Positions 12,327 through 22,206 of a stretch of 64,000 nucleotides of DNA are shown here, piece after piece. How positions within the stretch are numbered: position 1 is the first letter of the stretch; the number at the start of each line of letters is the position of its first letter. Made by a program: the position numbers and the translations under genes. Where the stretch lies: NCBI GenBank assembly GCA_037043015.1, contig CM073326.1, positions 17,678,345-17,742,344 of the forward strand. Reading direction: 5' to 3'. Source of the stretch: Bryum argenteum (lineage: Eukaryota; Streptophyta; Bryopsida; Bryales; Bryaceae). Under the pieces are notes generated by a model, which searched no databases, was not told the origin of the DNA, and saw only the letters and a program-made list of their open reading frames with translations.

Positions 12327-13613
12327 GGATGCATCAAGGAATTTCTCTAGTAATCTTTTTCTCTACAAGAATGTTTATAAGATGAAAGTGAACATTTTCC
12401 TAGTTCGTGGATTTTTGATAATGCAAGATTTGTTGATTACATTGAACTTTAAAGAAAAAATGATGAAATTTCACGATCTTTCTTGAGTACTCTGACAATC
12501 TCGCAATCTATCAAATCTCATAACTGTAAGTTTGACTCACATCATTGCTAATAAGTCCATAACAATTTTATGCTATTGCAATTTGAATATTTTTAGTCCA
12601 TTTGCATTGATGACACTTTGAAAACAAGTCTATACTTACACCGAAACTAGATCAGAAACATTTAGGGTCTAAAATTCCTTTGAGGGAGTTTTGCTTTTTA
12701 TGGTGTAGAAAATTAAAAAAAGAAGTAATTGAAAAGCTCAAGTTATATAAAAGTACTCATAAATCATTGAGTTGGAGTTTACATAATTGGCTTGCGATGG
12801 TAAAACATGGCCAATGTTTGAAAACCCAAAAACAAGAGTTGCCTTCACTAAAATAAATGCCATAAATTCATAATTGACAGTATCAGTCTGAAAATTAAAC
12901 CACACAAGCCAATCCAAGCGATTTCACGTGAGACGGACTTTCAAAGAAAGAGCTATGAGTCTTCTAAGTTGATGCTTGCCATCCAAAATGTCATTTTGGC
13001 GTGATTAGAAGATATAGAACAATGGACATCCAAGGGGCCATTAACTTAGAGTACTTTAGAAAGCTGTGACATTCAAAGAGTAAACACTAATGATCCTTGT
13101 CTGTTCGGTTTAAATTCCAACGTTAAATCTTATGCGTAATTCAACTTATTACTTTCACACCAATTAATCATCAAACTTCTTAAACCCAAGCTCTCATATC
13201 TCAAGCAAAAAAAACTTTGATTCACTGCACTCAATGAACAACAAACAAACCTTGCAAACAAAAAACTTAAGATTCCTCCAACAACTTGATTGCAAAAAGT
13301 ACATTAAAACCTTTCATAGAACAGTTCAATCATTTCTATGTAATATTCACCCTCCTCAAATCCTTCAAGTTTTTAGCACTGCTAAAATAGAAACCACTCT
13401 ACTAAAAGAAAAATTTCTCAAGCACTCAAATTATGATACCATAGAAAAAAACTTCTCTAAGCCACAACACTCCTACATCTCTAAGTTTTATACCAACATT
13501 AACGCTCACATATTATTTACTACTCCACTATAATGCTACTTGCTAGGCGCTCTAGTCAACCAAAGCCACCAAATATTCAAAAGTTCATCAAAATTGCCCT
13601 CGCCCATATAATC
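12327..13613. other. 3' flank of the PNL gene
   Basis: Conserved with about 42,280-43,560 in unit 2. It probably contains the 3' untranslated region of the PNL gene, which runs right to left. The plus-strand frame at 13,234-13,533 has a diverged counterpart at 43,150-43,425, but both are low-complexity, read antisense to the likely 3' UTR and match no family. Confidence 0.4.
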
Positions 13614-16600
13614 TCACAAATTTATCTTCTTCAAACATGTCAAGTAATCAAATATTTTTGGCCCCTTCTTCAAACACCTACATTCATTGAAGGCCAACTC
13701 CTCCAATGCAACCAAGTTCTCAAGCCCACTTGGAAACTCTTCTAAGGCCTCACAATTCGACATGTATAACTTCTTCAATCTTATTAAATATCCAAATGAT
13801 ATTGGCCCCTTCTTCAAACTCCTACACTTTGAAAAATTCAACTCCTCCAAAGCAACCAAGTTCTCAAGCCCACTTGGAAACTCTTCTAAGGCCACACATT
13901 CCCACATGTACAACTTCTTCAAGCATGTCAAGTTTCCAAATCTTTCCGGCCCCTTCTTCAAGCTCCTACATTGATAGAATGCCAACTCCTCCAATGCAAC
14001 CAAGTTCTCAAGCCCACTTGGAAACTCTTCTAAGGCTTCACATTCCCACATGTACAACTTCTTCAAGCATGTCAAGTTTCCAAATCTTTCCGGCCCCTTC
14101 TTCAAAATTCTACAGCCTCCAAAATCCAACGCCTCCAATGCAATCAAGTTCTCAAGCCCACTTGGAAACTCTTCTAAGGCCTCACATTCCGACATGTTCA
14201 ACTTCTTCAAGCATGTCAAGTCTCCAAATGTTTGTGGCCCCTTCTTCAAACTCCTACATCCTCTAAGATTTATTTCCACCAATGCAATCAAATTCTCAAG
14301 CTCACTTGGAAACTCATCTAAGGCCTCACATTCCCACATGTATAATTCCTTCAAGCATGTCACGTTTCCAAATCTTTCCGGCCCCTTCTTCAAGCTCCTA
14401 CATTTTGATAAATTCAACTCCTCCAATGCAATCAAGTTCTCAAGCCCACTTGGAAACTCTTCTAAGGCCTCACATTCCGACATCTTTAACTTCTTCAAGC
14501 ATGTCAAGTTTCCAAATGTTTCTGGCCCCTTCTTCAAACTCCTACATTTTGAAAAATTCAACTCCTCTAAAGCAACCAACTTCTCAAGCCCACTTGGAAA
14601 CTCTTCTAAGGCCTCACATTCCCACATCTTTAACTTCTTCAAGCATGTCAAGTTTCCAAATCTTTCCGGCCCCTTCTTCAAACGCCTACATTTATGAAAT
14701 TTCAACTCCTCCAATGCAACCAAGTTCTCAAGCCCACTTGGAAACTCTTCTAAGGCCACACATTCCCACATGTACAACTTCTTCAAGCATGTCAAGTTTC
14801 CAAATCTTTCCGGCCCCTTCTTCAAGCTCCTACATTGATAGAATGCCAACTCCTCCAATGCAACCAAGTTCTCAAGCCCACTTGGAAACTCTTCTAAGGC
14901 TTCACATTCCCACATGTACAACTTCTTCAAGCATGTCAAGTTTCCAAATCTTTCCGGCCCCTTCTTCAAAATTCTACAGCCTCCAAAATCCAACGCCTCC
15001 AATGCAATCAAGTTCTCAAGCCCACTTGGAAACTCTTCTAAGGCCTCACATTCCGACATGTTCAACTTCTTCAAGCATGTCAAGTCTCCAAATGTTTGTG
15101 GCCCCTTCTTCAAACTCCTACATCCTCTAAGATTTATTTCCACCAATGCAATCAAATTCTCAAGCTCACTTGGAAACTCATCTAAGGCCTCACATTCCCA
15201 CATGTATAATTCCTTCAAGCATGTCACGTTTCCAAATCTTTCCGGCCCCTTCTTCAAGCTCCTACATTTTGATAAATTCAACTCCTCCAATGCAATCAAG
15301 TTCTCAAGCCCACTTGGAAACTCTTCTAAGGCCTCACATTCCGACATCTTTAACTTCTTCAAGCATGTCAAGTTTCCAAATGTTTCTGGCCCCTTCTTCA
15401 AACTCCTACATTTTGAAAAATTCAACTCCTCTAAAGCAACCAACTTCTCAAGCCCACTTGGAAACTCTTCTAAGGCCTCACATTCCCACATCTTTAACTT
15501 CTTCAAGCATGTCAAGTTTCCAAATCTTTCCGGCCCCTTCTTCAAACGCCTACATTTATGAAATTTCAACTCCTCCAATGCAACCAAGTTCTCAAGCCCA
15601 CTTGGAAACTCTTCTAAGGCCTCACATTCCCACATGTACAACTTCTTCAAGCATGTCAAGTTTCCAAATCTTTCCGGCCCCTTCTTCAAGCTTCTACATT
15701 TTGAAAATTTCAACACCTCCAATGCAATCAAGTTCTCAAGCCCATTTGGAAACTCTTCGAAGGCCTCACATTCCCACATGTACAACTTCTTCAAGCATGT
15801 CAAGTTTCCAAATCTTTCCGGCCCCTTCTTCAAGCTGCTACATTTTGAAAAATTCAACTCCTCCAATGCAATCAAGTTCTCAAGCCCACTTGGAAACTCT
15901 TCTAAGCCCTCACATTTCCACATGTACAGCTTTTTCAAGCATGTCAAGTTTCCAAATCTTTCCGGCCCCTTCTTCAAACTCCTACATTTATAAAATGCCA
16001 ACTCCTCCAATGCAACCAAGTTCTCAAGCCCACTTGGAAACTCTTCTAAGGCCTCACAATCCGACATGACTACCTTCTTCAAACATATCAAGTTACCAAA
16101 TCTTTCCGGCCCCTTCTTCAAGCTCCTACATCTATAGAATGTCAATTCCTCCAATGCAATCAAGTTCTCAAGCCCACTTGGAAACTCTTCTAAGGCCTCA
16201 CATTCCGACATGTTCAACTTCTTTAAGCATGTCAAGTCTCCAAATGTTTGTGGCCCCTTCTTCAAAATTCTACAGCCTCCAAAATCCAACGCCTCCAATG
16301 CAATCAAGTTCTCAAGCCCACTTGGAAACTCTTCTAAGGCCTCACATTCCCGCATGTTCAACTTCTTCAAGCATGGAAGGTTTTTAAATGTTTTTGGCCC
16401 TTTCTTCAAACTCTTACATTTTGGAAAACCCAATGCCTCCAATGCAACCAAGTTCTCAAGCCCACTTGGAAACTCCTTTAAGGCTGTACACCGATGAAAA
16501 CTTAAGGTCTTCAATAGCATTAAACATTCCAAACTTGTTGTTATGATCTTTAATTCCAAACAATTCCTGAAAGTTAAATGCTGAAGAGGAATAAGATCCT

Positions 16601-17066
16601 TTGGATGTCCCGTGAGCGTATTCTCATTTGAAGAATTTCCTACATTTGTGCAAGTCATTGTTGCAAGTTTTTCCAAGTTTAACTCAATGTGATTGCAATC
16701 TTCCACAATCAAATGTCTTAGTTGTCTCATATCAAATGACTTGGTTGGGAATACTTCAAAGAATTTGCAATTTTGAAGATGCAGCACCCGTACTTGAGAT
16801 AAAGTATTTCCTTGAAAAATCCTCCAAAACTTATCTGCTGTCTTTTTCTGGATTTCCATTGCATGTTCACTATCTGAATAGTGCATGATTAAACATCGTA
16901 ATGAAGGAGCTGCTGACACAATTCTAGAAATTAAAGTGAAGTCCTCTGATAAGTGAAAAAGCAAAATTTGAAGATGATTGAATCTTGAGATTGACCTCAT
17001 AGTTTTGTGATAGATCTCACAATGTCCAAACTTTGAAAATGACATGCCATTGATTATTTTAGGATC
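13614..17066 (-). CDS. PNL exon 3: LRR domain with about 40 repeats (1,150 aa)
   Basis: After a 160-residue lead-in with irregular LRRs, the exon holds 20 tandem pairs of 24-residue LRRs in strict alternation. Type A resembles EEFPSGLENLVALEEL and type B resembles KKGPERFGNLTCLKKL, each closing with a conserved cysteine-leucine end. The period is 72 bases per LRR and 144 per pair. LRRs form the curved ligand- or effector-sensing face of NLRs, and most variation between repeats falls in the predicted exposed strand (for example NFSKCRSL, AFYQCRSL, KFHKCRRL). The unit-2 copy has only about six pairs. The exon ends with a partial type B repeat and a stop, with no C-terminal extra domain. Confidence 0.88.
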   Translation of the reverse strand, partial: DPKIINGMSFSKFGHCEIYHKTMRSISRFNHLQILLFHLSEDFTLISRIVSAAPSLRCLIMHYSDSEHAMEIQKKTADKFWRIFQGNTLSQVRVLHLQNCKFFEVFPTKSFDMRQLRHLIVEDCNHIELNLEKLATMTCTNVGNSSNENTLTGHPKDLIPLQHLTFRNCLELKIITTSLECLMLLKTLSFHRCTALKEFPSGLENLVALEALGFPKCKSLKKGPKTFKNLPCLKKLNMRECEALEEFPSGLENLIALEALDFGGCRILKKGPQTFGDLTCLKKLNMSECEALEEFPSGLENLIALEELTFYRCRSLKKGPERFGNLICLKKVVMSDCEALEEFPSGLENLVALEELAFYKCRSLKKGPERFGNLTCLKKLYMWKCEGLEEFPSGLENLIALEELNFSKCSSLKKGPERFGNLTCLKKLYMWECEAFEEFPNGLENLIALEVLKFSKCRSLKKGPERFGNLTCLKKLYMWECEALEEFPSGLENLVALEELKFHKCRRLKKGPERFGNLTCLKKLKMWECEALEEFPSGLEKLVALEELNFSKCRSLKKGPETFGNLTCLKKLKMSECEALEEFPSGLENLIALEELNLSKCRSLKKGPERFGNVTCLKELYMWECEALDEFPSELENLIALVEINLRGCRSLKKGPQTFGDLTCLKKLNMSECEALEEFPSGLENLIALEALDFGGCRILKKGPERFGNLTCLKKLYMWECEALEEFPSGLENLVALEELAFYQCRSLKKGPERFGNLTCLKKLYMWECVALEEFPSGLENLVALEELKFHKCRRLKKGPERFGNLTCLKKLKMWECEALEEFPSGLEKLVALEELNFSKCRSLKKGPETFGNLTCLKKLKMSECEALEEFPSGLENLIALEELNLSKCRSLKKGPERFGNVTCLKELYMWECEALDEFPSELENLIALVEINLRGCRSLKKGPQTFGDLTCLKKLNMSECEALEEFPSGLENLIALEALDFGGCRILKKGPERFGNLTCLKKLYMWECEALEEFPSGLENLVALEELAFYQCRSLKKGPERFGNLTCLKKLYMWECVALEEFPSGLENLVALEELNFSKCRSLKKGPISFGYLIRLKKLYMSNCEALEEFPSGLENLVALEELAFNECRCLKKGPKIFDYLTCLKKINL

Positions 17067-19999
17067 CTGCACAAATTATCATAAACGTGTCAAAGTTATA
17101 TTACTATGCATATTAACATGTAAACAAATGAAGGAATTAATAGCATAAAATTTTATTACAATGTAGTGCTTACCTTTAGAGAACTTTCATTAAATGTAGC
17201 CATACTTAAATTGGTATACCGAGATCCTCTAGTCTTTCCAAGCATGTTGCCCATATCACACAGATGGTCGTGCATGCTTATATATCCATTATCATCAATT
17301 TTCAATAATGATCTGTCCTCAAGATTATGAAGAGCAATTTTGAAATCTTCACCACCATCATAAATATTCAAAAGTGTCACTTCATCTATGTAGGAAGGAT
17401 ATAAACTCTTACAAAAAAAACATGCTAGATCCAAAAACATGTCTTTCTCAATATTGCTAAGGTTATCAAAGCTTATTTGCAAGGTTTTCCATATTCTTCC
17501 GTCCTCAGCTCCATCGTGGCTTCCTTGCAATAACCTGAACAAAGTTTGTTCCCACTTCCGTATACGTAGATCTCCTCGTAGATGGGTCCCTATCACTTGC
17601 AAACTCAATGGAAGCCCATCACAAGCTTTCACAATCCTCTCAACTATGCATTTGAGATGGGATGGAGATTGTTGATTGGGTGTAAATGCATGCATGCAAA
17701 ATATTTCCATAGATTGATCTCCATCAAGCTTTTCTAAAATGAATTTTCCTGGGGTTGGAATAAAATCCACCAAGGACGACCAAGAACGACTAGTTGCAAT
17801 CATTTTGCAACTACCGCCTTTCTTAAACATATCACTATCCAAGAGATCACTCAATTGTGTATCTAGTCCCACATCATCTAGGATAACAAGAGTTTTCTTT
17901 GTTGAACAAGCACTTCGCAAGATTTCACGTACTATTTCCAATGAATGCACTTCATGTTGCATATTTGAGTTCTCAATCTTTTCCTTCACAGAAAGTCTAC
18001 AATTCCCTTCCTTGAAATAATCTATGAAACATGTTGTTTCAAAGTCATGAGCTATATATTCACTTAGAGCCTTTGCCAATGTTGACTTGCCAATTCCACC
18101 CATTCCAATGATACCCAAAGCACCAACAGTACGTAATATGCCTTCCGCCTCAATGATTTTTCTTTGTATACCAATTCGATTTTCATCATTGGCAATTTTG
18201 TTATAGACCTACAAGAGTTTACAAGCTTTTAATCAACAGCTACTCAATTTGGAAACAAAAAACATGGTTGTTATAATAACTTTCTTCATTAATTTACAAT
18301 AAAATATCCCGCTAAGTACAAATTGAGAACCTTGTAATAACTTGAATGCAATAAATACCTCAACTTGACTTGTACTTGATGAAGAACGTTCTTGTTCAAC
18401 AAATAACCCTTGGATCAATATTTTCTTCACCTTGACCAGCTTTGCATGAATCTCAAGAAATGTAGGTCTCTTCATTGCTTCTCCACACCAACAACTACTT
18501 ATTACTGTTGCCAATTCTGATGAACAATCATGTGGCAACATTGGCCTTTCATCATTCATGATTTTCTCATAATAGTCACATTTTCTTAGCCCACCGCCAA
18601 AAGGCTTCACCATAGATAGAATTTCACTGCACATCATGCCGAAACTAAAAACATCCGCTTTAAAAGCGTTCACTTTTAGATTCTCACCCCTTTTACTTCG
18701 AATAACCTCCGGTGCCATATATCCCACTGTACCGGCATCGTCTTCTTCAACAAGCACCTCACAAGCATCCATCCTTTTCATACTAGAAACACCAAAATCT
18801 AGTAGTTTCACGTGGACATATCCTAAATCCCCCTCCCTTCCATAGTTCATTGTATTTACAACGATATTATCAAGTTTCAAGTCACGATGAGCCACCATCA
18901 TGTCATGCATGTAACACATGCCACTTGCTATTTGTATCAAAATATCTAGTTGTACTTCTTTGCAGAGTTTCTTATTTTCTAGAAACTTAGATAAGGTCAT
19001 CTCCCCACGCTCCATGACAAGCTCAAGCTTCTCCTCTTCAGTTAATCCGCAACAATAAGACTTGATTATGTTTGGATGACATAATCCTTCCATTATGCCA
19101 GCTTCTTTGAGGTACACATTCTTCACTTCTTGAGGTTCATTTTTGATACAGATAACCTTCGTAACACTCTCCAAACCCAACCATTTGGTGGCATATACCT
19201 TGGTATGAGCATCCTTTGCAAATTTACCAAGAGGTGTTTTATCTGTGGAAGGTATGTAGTCGTACAAATTAACTACCTTGTTCATCTCTCCTCCTCTAAT
19301 CTCTTGCAAACACCTTATGCGTCCTTCAATATAGAGAGCAAGTTGCATATCATTTCTTCCTACTTTAGATTGCTTCTTCCACATCTTGAAGGTTGATATA
19401 TGATCATCATTTCCTGTACCTTTTGATCGTTTGAAACAATCAAGCCTTTTGGATAAGAATAACAAATCATTATCGACATCATCGATGGATGATGCATAAA
19501 AAGTGACATGCTTTTGTATCTTCATAATCTCTTCGGCTTGGTCAACATGACATTGTTGTAAAAGACCACACATGGTACCAAACCAATGCTCCATGTCCTC
19601 AAGAAGCTCTCTAAAAGCTTCTTTGTTGTTATACTGCAATATTGCACCCTCCAACCATTTCTCATTGCAACATTCCTTGATTAATACTTTAGCATTGTAT
19701 GTCACACGGTACAATTCTCTTATTGCATAGAGGTACTCAGCTTTTTGAAAATCACTAGAGAAGCCTGATATATGCTTCGAACCTTTTTCAAAGTTTTCCA
19801 CCAAATTGGTGCATTGCTTCTCGTTGAGCATCCCTTCTTTCAATAGTAAGCGAGCTTCTTTTATGTTCTCCAAAGATAATTGCCACAACTGAGGATGCTC
19901 TTTGCAAGGTGATTGAAGTAGAGTGCAGTACAAAGTGCTTAGTGCAAGAATGAGCAAGGCAAGAGTGAGCAAAGTCCAAAGTAATTGCCACAACTCCAT
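13614..19999 (-). CDS. Kinase-NB-ARC-LRR immune receptor (PNL class), three exons
   Basis: Model: exon 1 19,999-18,359, exon 2 18,208-17,174, exon 3 17,066-13,614. All junctions are GT-AG and phase 0, giving 2,042 codons plus stop with no internal stop. The protein combines an N-terminal membrane-anchor-like segment, a helical region, a protein kinase, an NB-ARC nucleotide switch and about 40 LRRs. NLR proteins sense pathogen activity and signal by exchanging ADP for ATP. In the moss PNL class a kinase replaces the TIR or coiled-coil signalling domain. The start ATG at 19,999 opens a hydrophobic leader and is the first ATG of the frame. Both introns are short, about 107 and 150 bases. The closest relative is the damaged copy at 43.56-46.42 kb. 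The fused model rests on perfect in-frame splice sites; two shorter transcripts are possible. Confidence 0.85.
13851..15578 (-). repeat. Near-identical 864-bp tandem block in the LRR exon
   Basis: About 13,851-14,714 and 14,715-15,578 are practically identical; even 215-residue antisense frames (14,050-14,697 and 14,914-15,561) translate the same. The block is exactly 12 LRRs (six A/B pairs, pairs 7-12 and 13-18 of the protein) and keeps the frame. It must be much younger than the duplication of the locus, and indicates unequal exchange within the exon or, alternatively, an assembly collapse/expansion error. Confidence 0.92.
17174..18208 (-). CDS. PNL exon 2: NB-ARC domain (345 aa)
   Basis: Motifs appear in canonical order: P-loop GMGGIGKSTLAK, kinase-2 LVILDDVGLD, RNBS-B-like KMIATSRSW, GLPL as CDGLPLSLQVIG, RNBS-D FLDLACFF, and MHD within ISMHDHL. 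The FLDLACFF form resembles that of TIR-type NLRs, although the N-terminal domain here is a kinase. All residues usually needed for nucleotide binding and the switch appear present. The exon begins after a CTTGTAG acceptor and joins exon 1 in phase 0 (SQVE-VYNKIAND). The unit-2 homolog at 45,087-46,121 has the same length and intact motifs. Confidence 0.9.
18359..19999 (-). CDS. PNL exon 1: membrane anchor, helical region and protein kinase (547 aa)
   Basis: Residues about 5-28 are strongly hydrophobic (LLWTLLTLALLILALSTLYC), a likely signal anchor that is unexpected for a cytosolic NLR. Residues about 40-210 are helix-rich and include a run like RELYRVTYNAKVLIKECC, reminiscent of helical N-termini of plant MLKL-like kinases (inference). 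The kinase spans about 255-535. Visible motifs are a probable VAIK-position lysine in VTKVICIK, the catalytic loop HRDLKLDN, DFG in LLDFGVSS, and an APE motif in GYMAPEV. The glycine loop is degenerate (LGKFAKDAHTKVY), so nucleotide binding may be weak. The exon ends TTGAG before GTATTT; reading past the donor adds only a short tail before a stop, so a kinase-only product through intron retention is possible. Confidence 0.85.
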
Positions 20000-21706
20000 T
20001 TTGTATTGTCAACTTCACATAAAAATTGGTGAAGCAGATTTAGAATCAATGCAATTTAAAAGCCTCTGCAACACACACAAAACATAAGTGAACCACCACA
20101 AAATCCATAGTGTAGCAATTTGAAATAAGCAAGCTAAATGTTTGAAATAGCCTCCATGTAAAAGGTACTTTCATTCGCTGAAATTAAATATTCTACCATT
20201 GCCTTACACTCTCGGGAACAGAACCTCAATTAATTTTCAACTCACACCATGCATTAGGAGTTGATTATTACCCACATAGTATGTCCTACAACATATTATT
20301 CCTCAAGTGGTCACATGCCATGTACAAACACTAATTTATGATTTTCGTATACTTCATATGAAAATGTACCATGTCGTGAAATAGTAAACAAGGTCTCTTT
20401 TACAATTGTTATCCATTTGACATTTGTGTGGATACACAATACTTTAATCTAGATTCGTGTCTCTTCTCTACATAGGTACCTAATAATGTTTAGTAACTGA
20501 TAATTTAGATTGGTGTAACTTCATTGTAAATAAGATTGGAGTAAAGATATTCCAATACCATTGTATACTCAAGTTGATTAAATTCAAATTCCAAGAATTG
20601 AGCATTCACACATGACATCTACTTTGCCTCTTGTGAGTTAGTCTCAAGAGGTGTGAATCATGGCATGCCATACCGATGTTCTTCCAATTTAAAATCCCTT
20701 TATTGAACACTACCTCAAAAGTACAACCGAATCACTTTACAAGTATCTTTCCTTCATTATGAATGATCTATACATTTATTCTTCCAAATAAATAGCTTTT
20801 CATGTAACTTCAAAATATTTGCAATATCTCCCAGATTTGTATCAACATCTTGAATAAAATCATGTCCCCAATCACATCCAATCTTTGAAATGACATTTCT
20901 TTAACCCTCATGAATTACACTTCCCTACCTTTAAAACATCCCACATCCCTACCTCTATAATATCACACATGCATTTCCCTATATTATCACACGTCCCTCC
21001 CCTATCATATCGCACCTCCCTGTCCTATGATATCACATCTCCCACCTCTGTACTAGAACCCCTCTTCACTCCATAATACCACCCATTCTACTCTGCCACT
21101 CAGGCCTAACCAACCTGAGCAATTGTGATATTGTTCTCTTGTTATGATAGTAAAACGCTCCGCTGAAGCTCATGTGAATCGATGAAACTTCTGGAGAAGG
21201 GCAAAGGCTAAAGATGATACCCACCTTGTGACCTATCTCCGAAGAATAATAATATCGCTCACCAACTGCTGGCTCTAAACAAAAATTCACCACGCTTGCT
21301 ATCCTTCCAGCTTCAACATAATTTGTATTTTGCAAAGATTGGTACAAGTAATATCCGATCTGATGGCGCACACACACAGGAATTTTAGATACTATCACAA
21401 GCATATCACCACATGAAGGTAAATGAATCATCATAAAACTAGATCCAAACACATGTACCTATTATCATCTACAGTACTTAAAACACTATAGGACAAAGCT
21501 CTGAACATAGCACTAAGGATCTATCTATCAACATGGTTCAAGCAAACAGGACCTTGCCGACGAGACAGACAGAGCAATCCAAACACACAGACCTCCATTT
21601 GCCTTGTTCAGATACCAAGAACACTATAAAGAAAGACAAATAATGACAAACGGCAGAAGGAGCCCAAGAAGTAGATATGGAGGACCATGGTGAGAACCTG
21701 AGCGTA
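20000..21706. other. Upstream region of the PNL gene
   Basis: The region should hold the promoter and 5' UTR of the PNL gene, which reads leftward. No TATA box could be assigned with confidence. A degenerate C-rich tandem tract lies at about 20,930-21,060, with units resembling ATATCACACNTCCCTACCTC. At 21,066-21,452 a 128-codon minus-strand frame (for example DMLVIVSKIPVCVRHQIGYY) looks protein-like, but I recognise no family. A third, partial copy of the 560-720 flank lies at about 21,540-21,700. Confidence 0.4.
21066..21452 (-). CDS. Unrecognised open frame, possible exon
   Basis: A 128-codon frame with non-repetitive, protein-like composition (SGAFYYHNKRTISQLLRLVR near its end). It lies about 1 kb upstream of the PNL start on the same strand and in front of the duplicated flank. 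I see no domain, no convincing splice partner and no second copy in the window. It could be a separate small gene, an upstream exon of the PNL transcript, or chance. Confidence 0.2.
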   Translation of the reverse strand: MFGSSFMMIHLPSCGDMLVIVSKIPVCVRHQIGYYLYQSLQNTNYVEAGRIASVVNFCLEPAVGERYYYSSEIGHKVGIIFSLCPSPEVSSIHMSFSGAFYYHNKRTISQLLRLVRPEWQSRMGGIME

Positions 21707-22206
21707 TTAACCCCTAAAGGCCCCAAGGGCTTGAAGAAAAACTTAGATGTGTTATAAAATATGGATTTTGTAACCCTTGTGATGTAGGGTTCCAAAATCC
21801 CTAAAGTAGGCCTATACGGTTGAATTTCCTTGAATAGGTAATATTTGTTATGTAGTTAATTAAAAAATCAGAGTAAAATTTAGAAATCAATACAAAATGT
21901 ACTTTCTATCATTGATAATTGTAAATTGGTGTGATTGACTCAAATCACATATTGTATGATAAAATGAAGAGAGGCCATGAGTAACCTATGAATAGCCTTT
22001 ACTGATTTCCCAAAATAGTAAGTTTTGTTACACTCAAAAAACCTTGCCCTATTCGTGTTGGAGGGCTTAATGGGAACAATCTATGAATCCTAACCAAAAT
22101 TCTGGAATGTTAAGTAAACTCAAATAAAATCGATTTTTCTCCAGGGACAGTTACTCAAAATTCAGTATCGACCACAAAATAGTACCATTGGGCTCTTAGA
22201 GGTCAA
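21707..22206 (+). mobile_element. TTAA-family non-autonomous DNA element, copy 3
   Basis: The element begins TTAA-CCCCTAAAGGCCCC and ends GGGCTCTTAGAGG-TCAA, about 492 bp between target sites. It is orthologous in position to the copy at 1-525. The TTAA target and CCCC...GGGG-type ends point to a piggyBac-like element (Sola-type elements are an alternative). No ORF. Confidence 0.65.

Larger units (their letters stand above)
1..18413 (+). repeat. Segmental duplication, unit 1
   Basis: The stretch is collinear with about 21,711-46,424 in the same orientation. Anchor pairs seen by eye include 540/22,210; 2,590/23,990; 4,500/25,680; 8,120/35,200; 10,190/37,720; 11,180/41,060; 13,230/43,150; and the NB-ARC exons 17,174/45,087. 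The left edge lies outside the window. The right edge is only where unit 2 is interrupted, so the true unit may include the kinase exon and its promoter. Identity is clearly below 100 percent, with many single-base and small indel differences, so the duplication is not recent. Confidence 0.88.

Noticed and set aside
13687-16497. Series of plus-strand frames of 80-307 codons with SSSQAHLETLLRPH-type repeats
   Set aside because: They are antisense shadows of the LRR exon; the 72-base period keeps the opposite strand open. The same occurs at 43,580-44,496.
13614-16500. Regular repeats that could be taken for a CRISPR array or satellite
   Set aside because: Unit length is 72/144 bases, continuous coding LRRs, no spacers, and the genome is eukaryotic.
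18100-18240. Possible frameshift between kinase and NB-ARC exons
   Set aside because: A first hand translation suggested one extra T, but the reading-frame ends and the exon lengths (1,641, 1,035 and 3,453 bases) agree only with an intact phase-0 junction.
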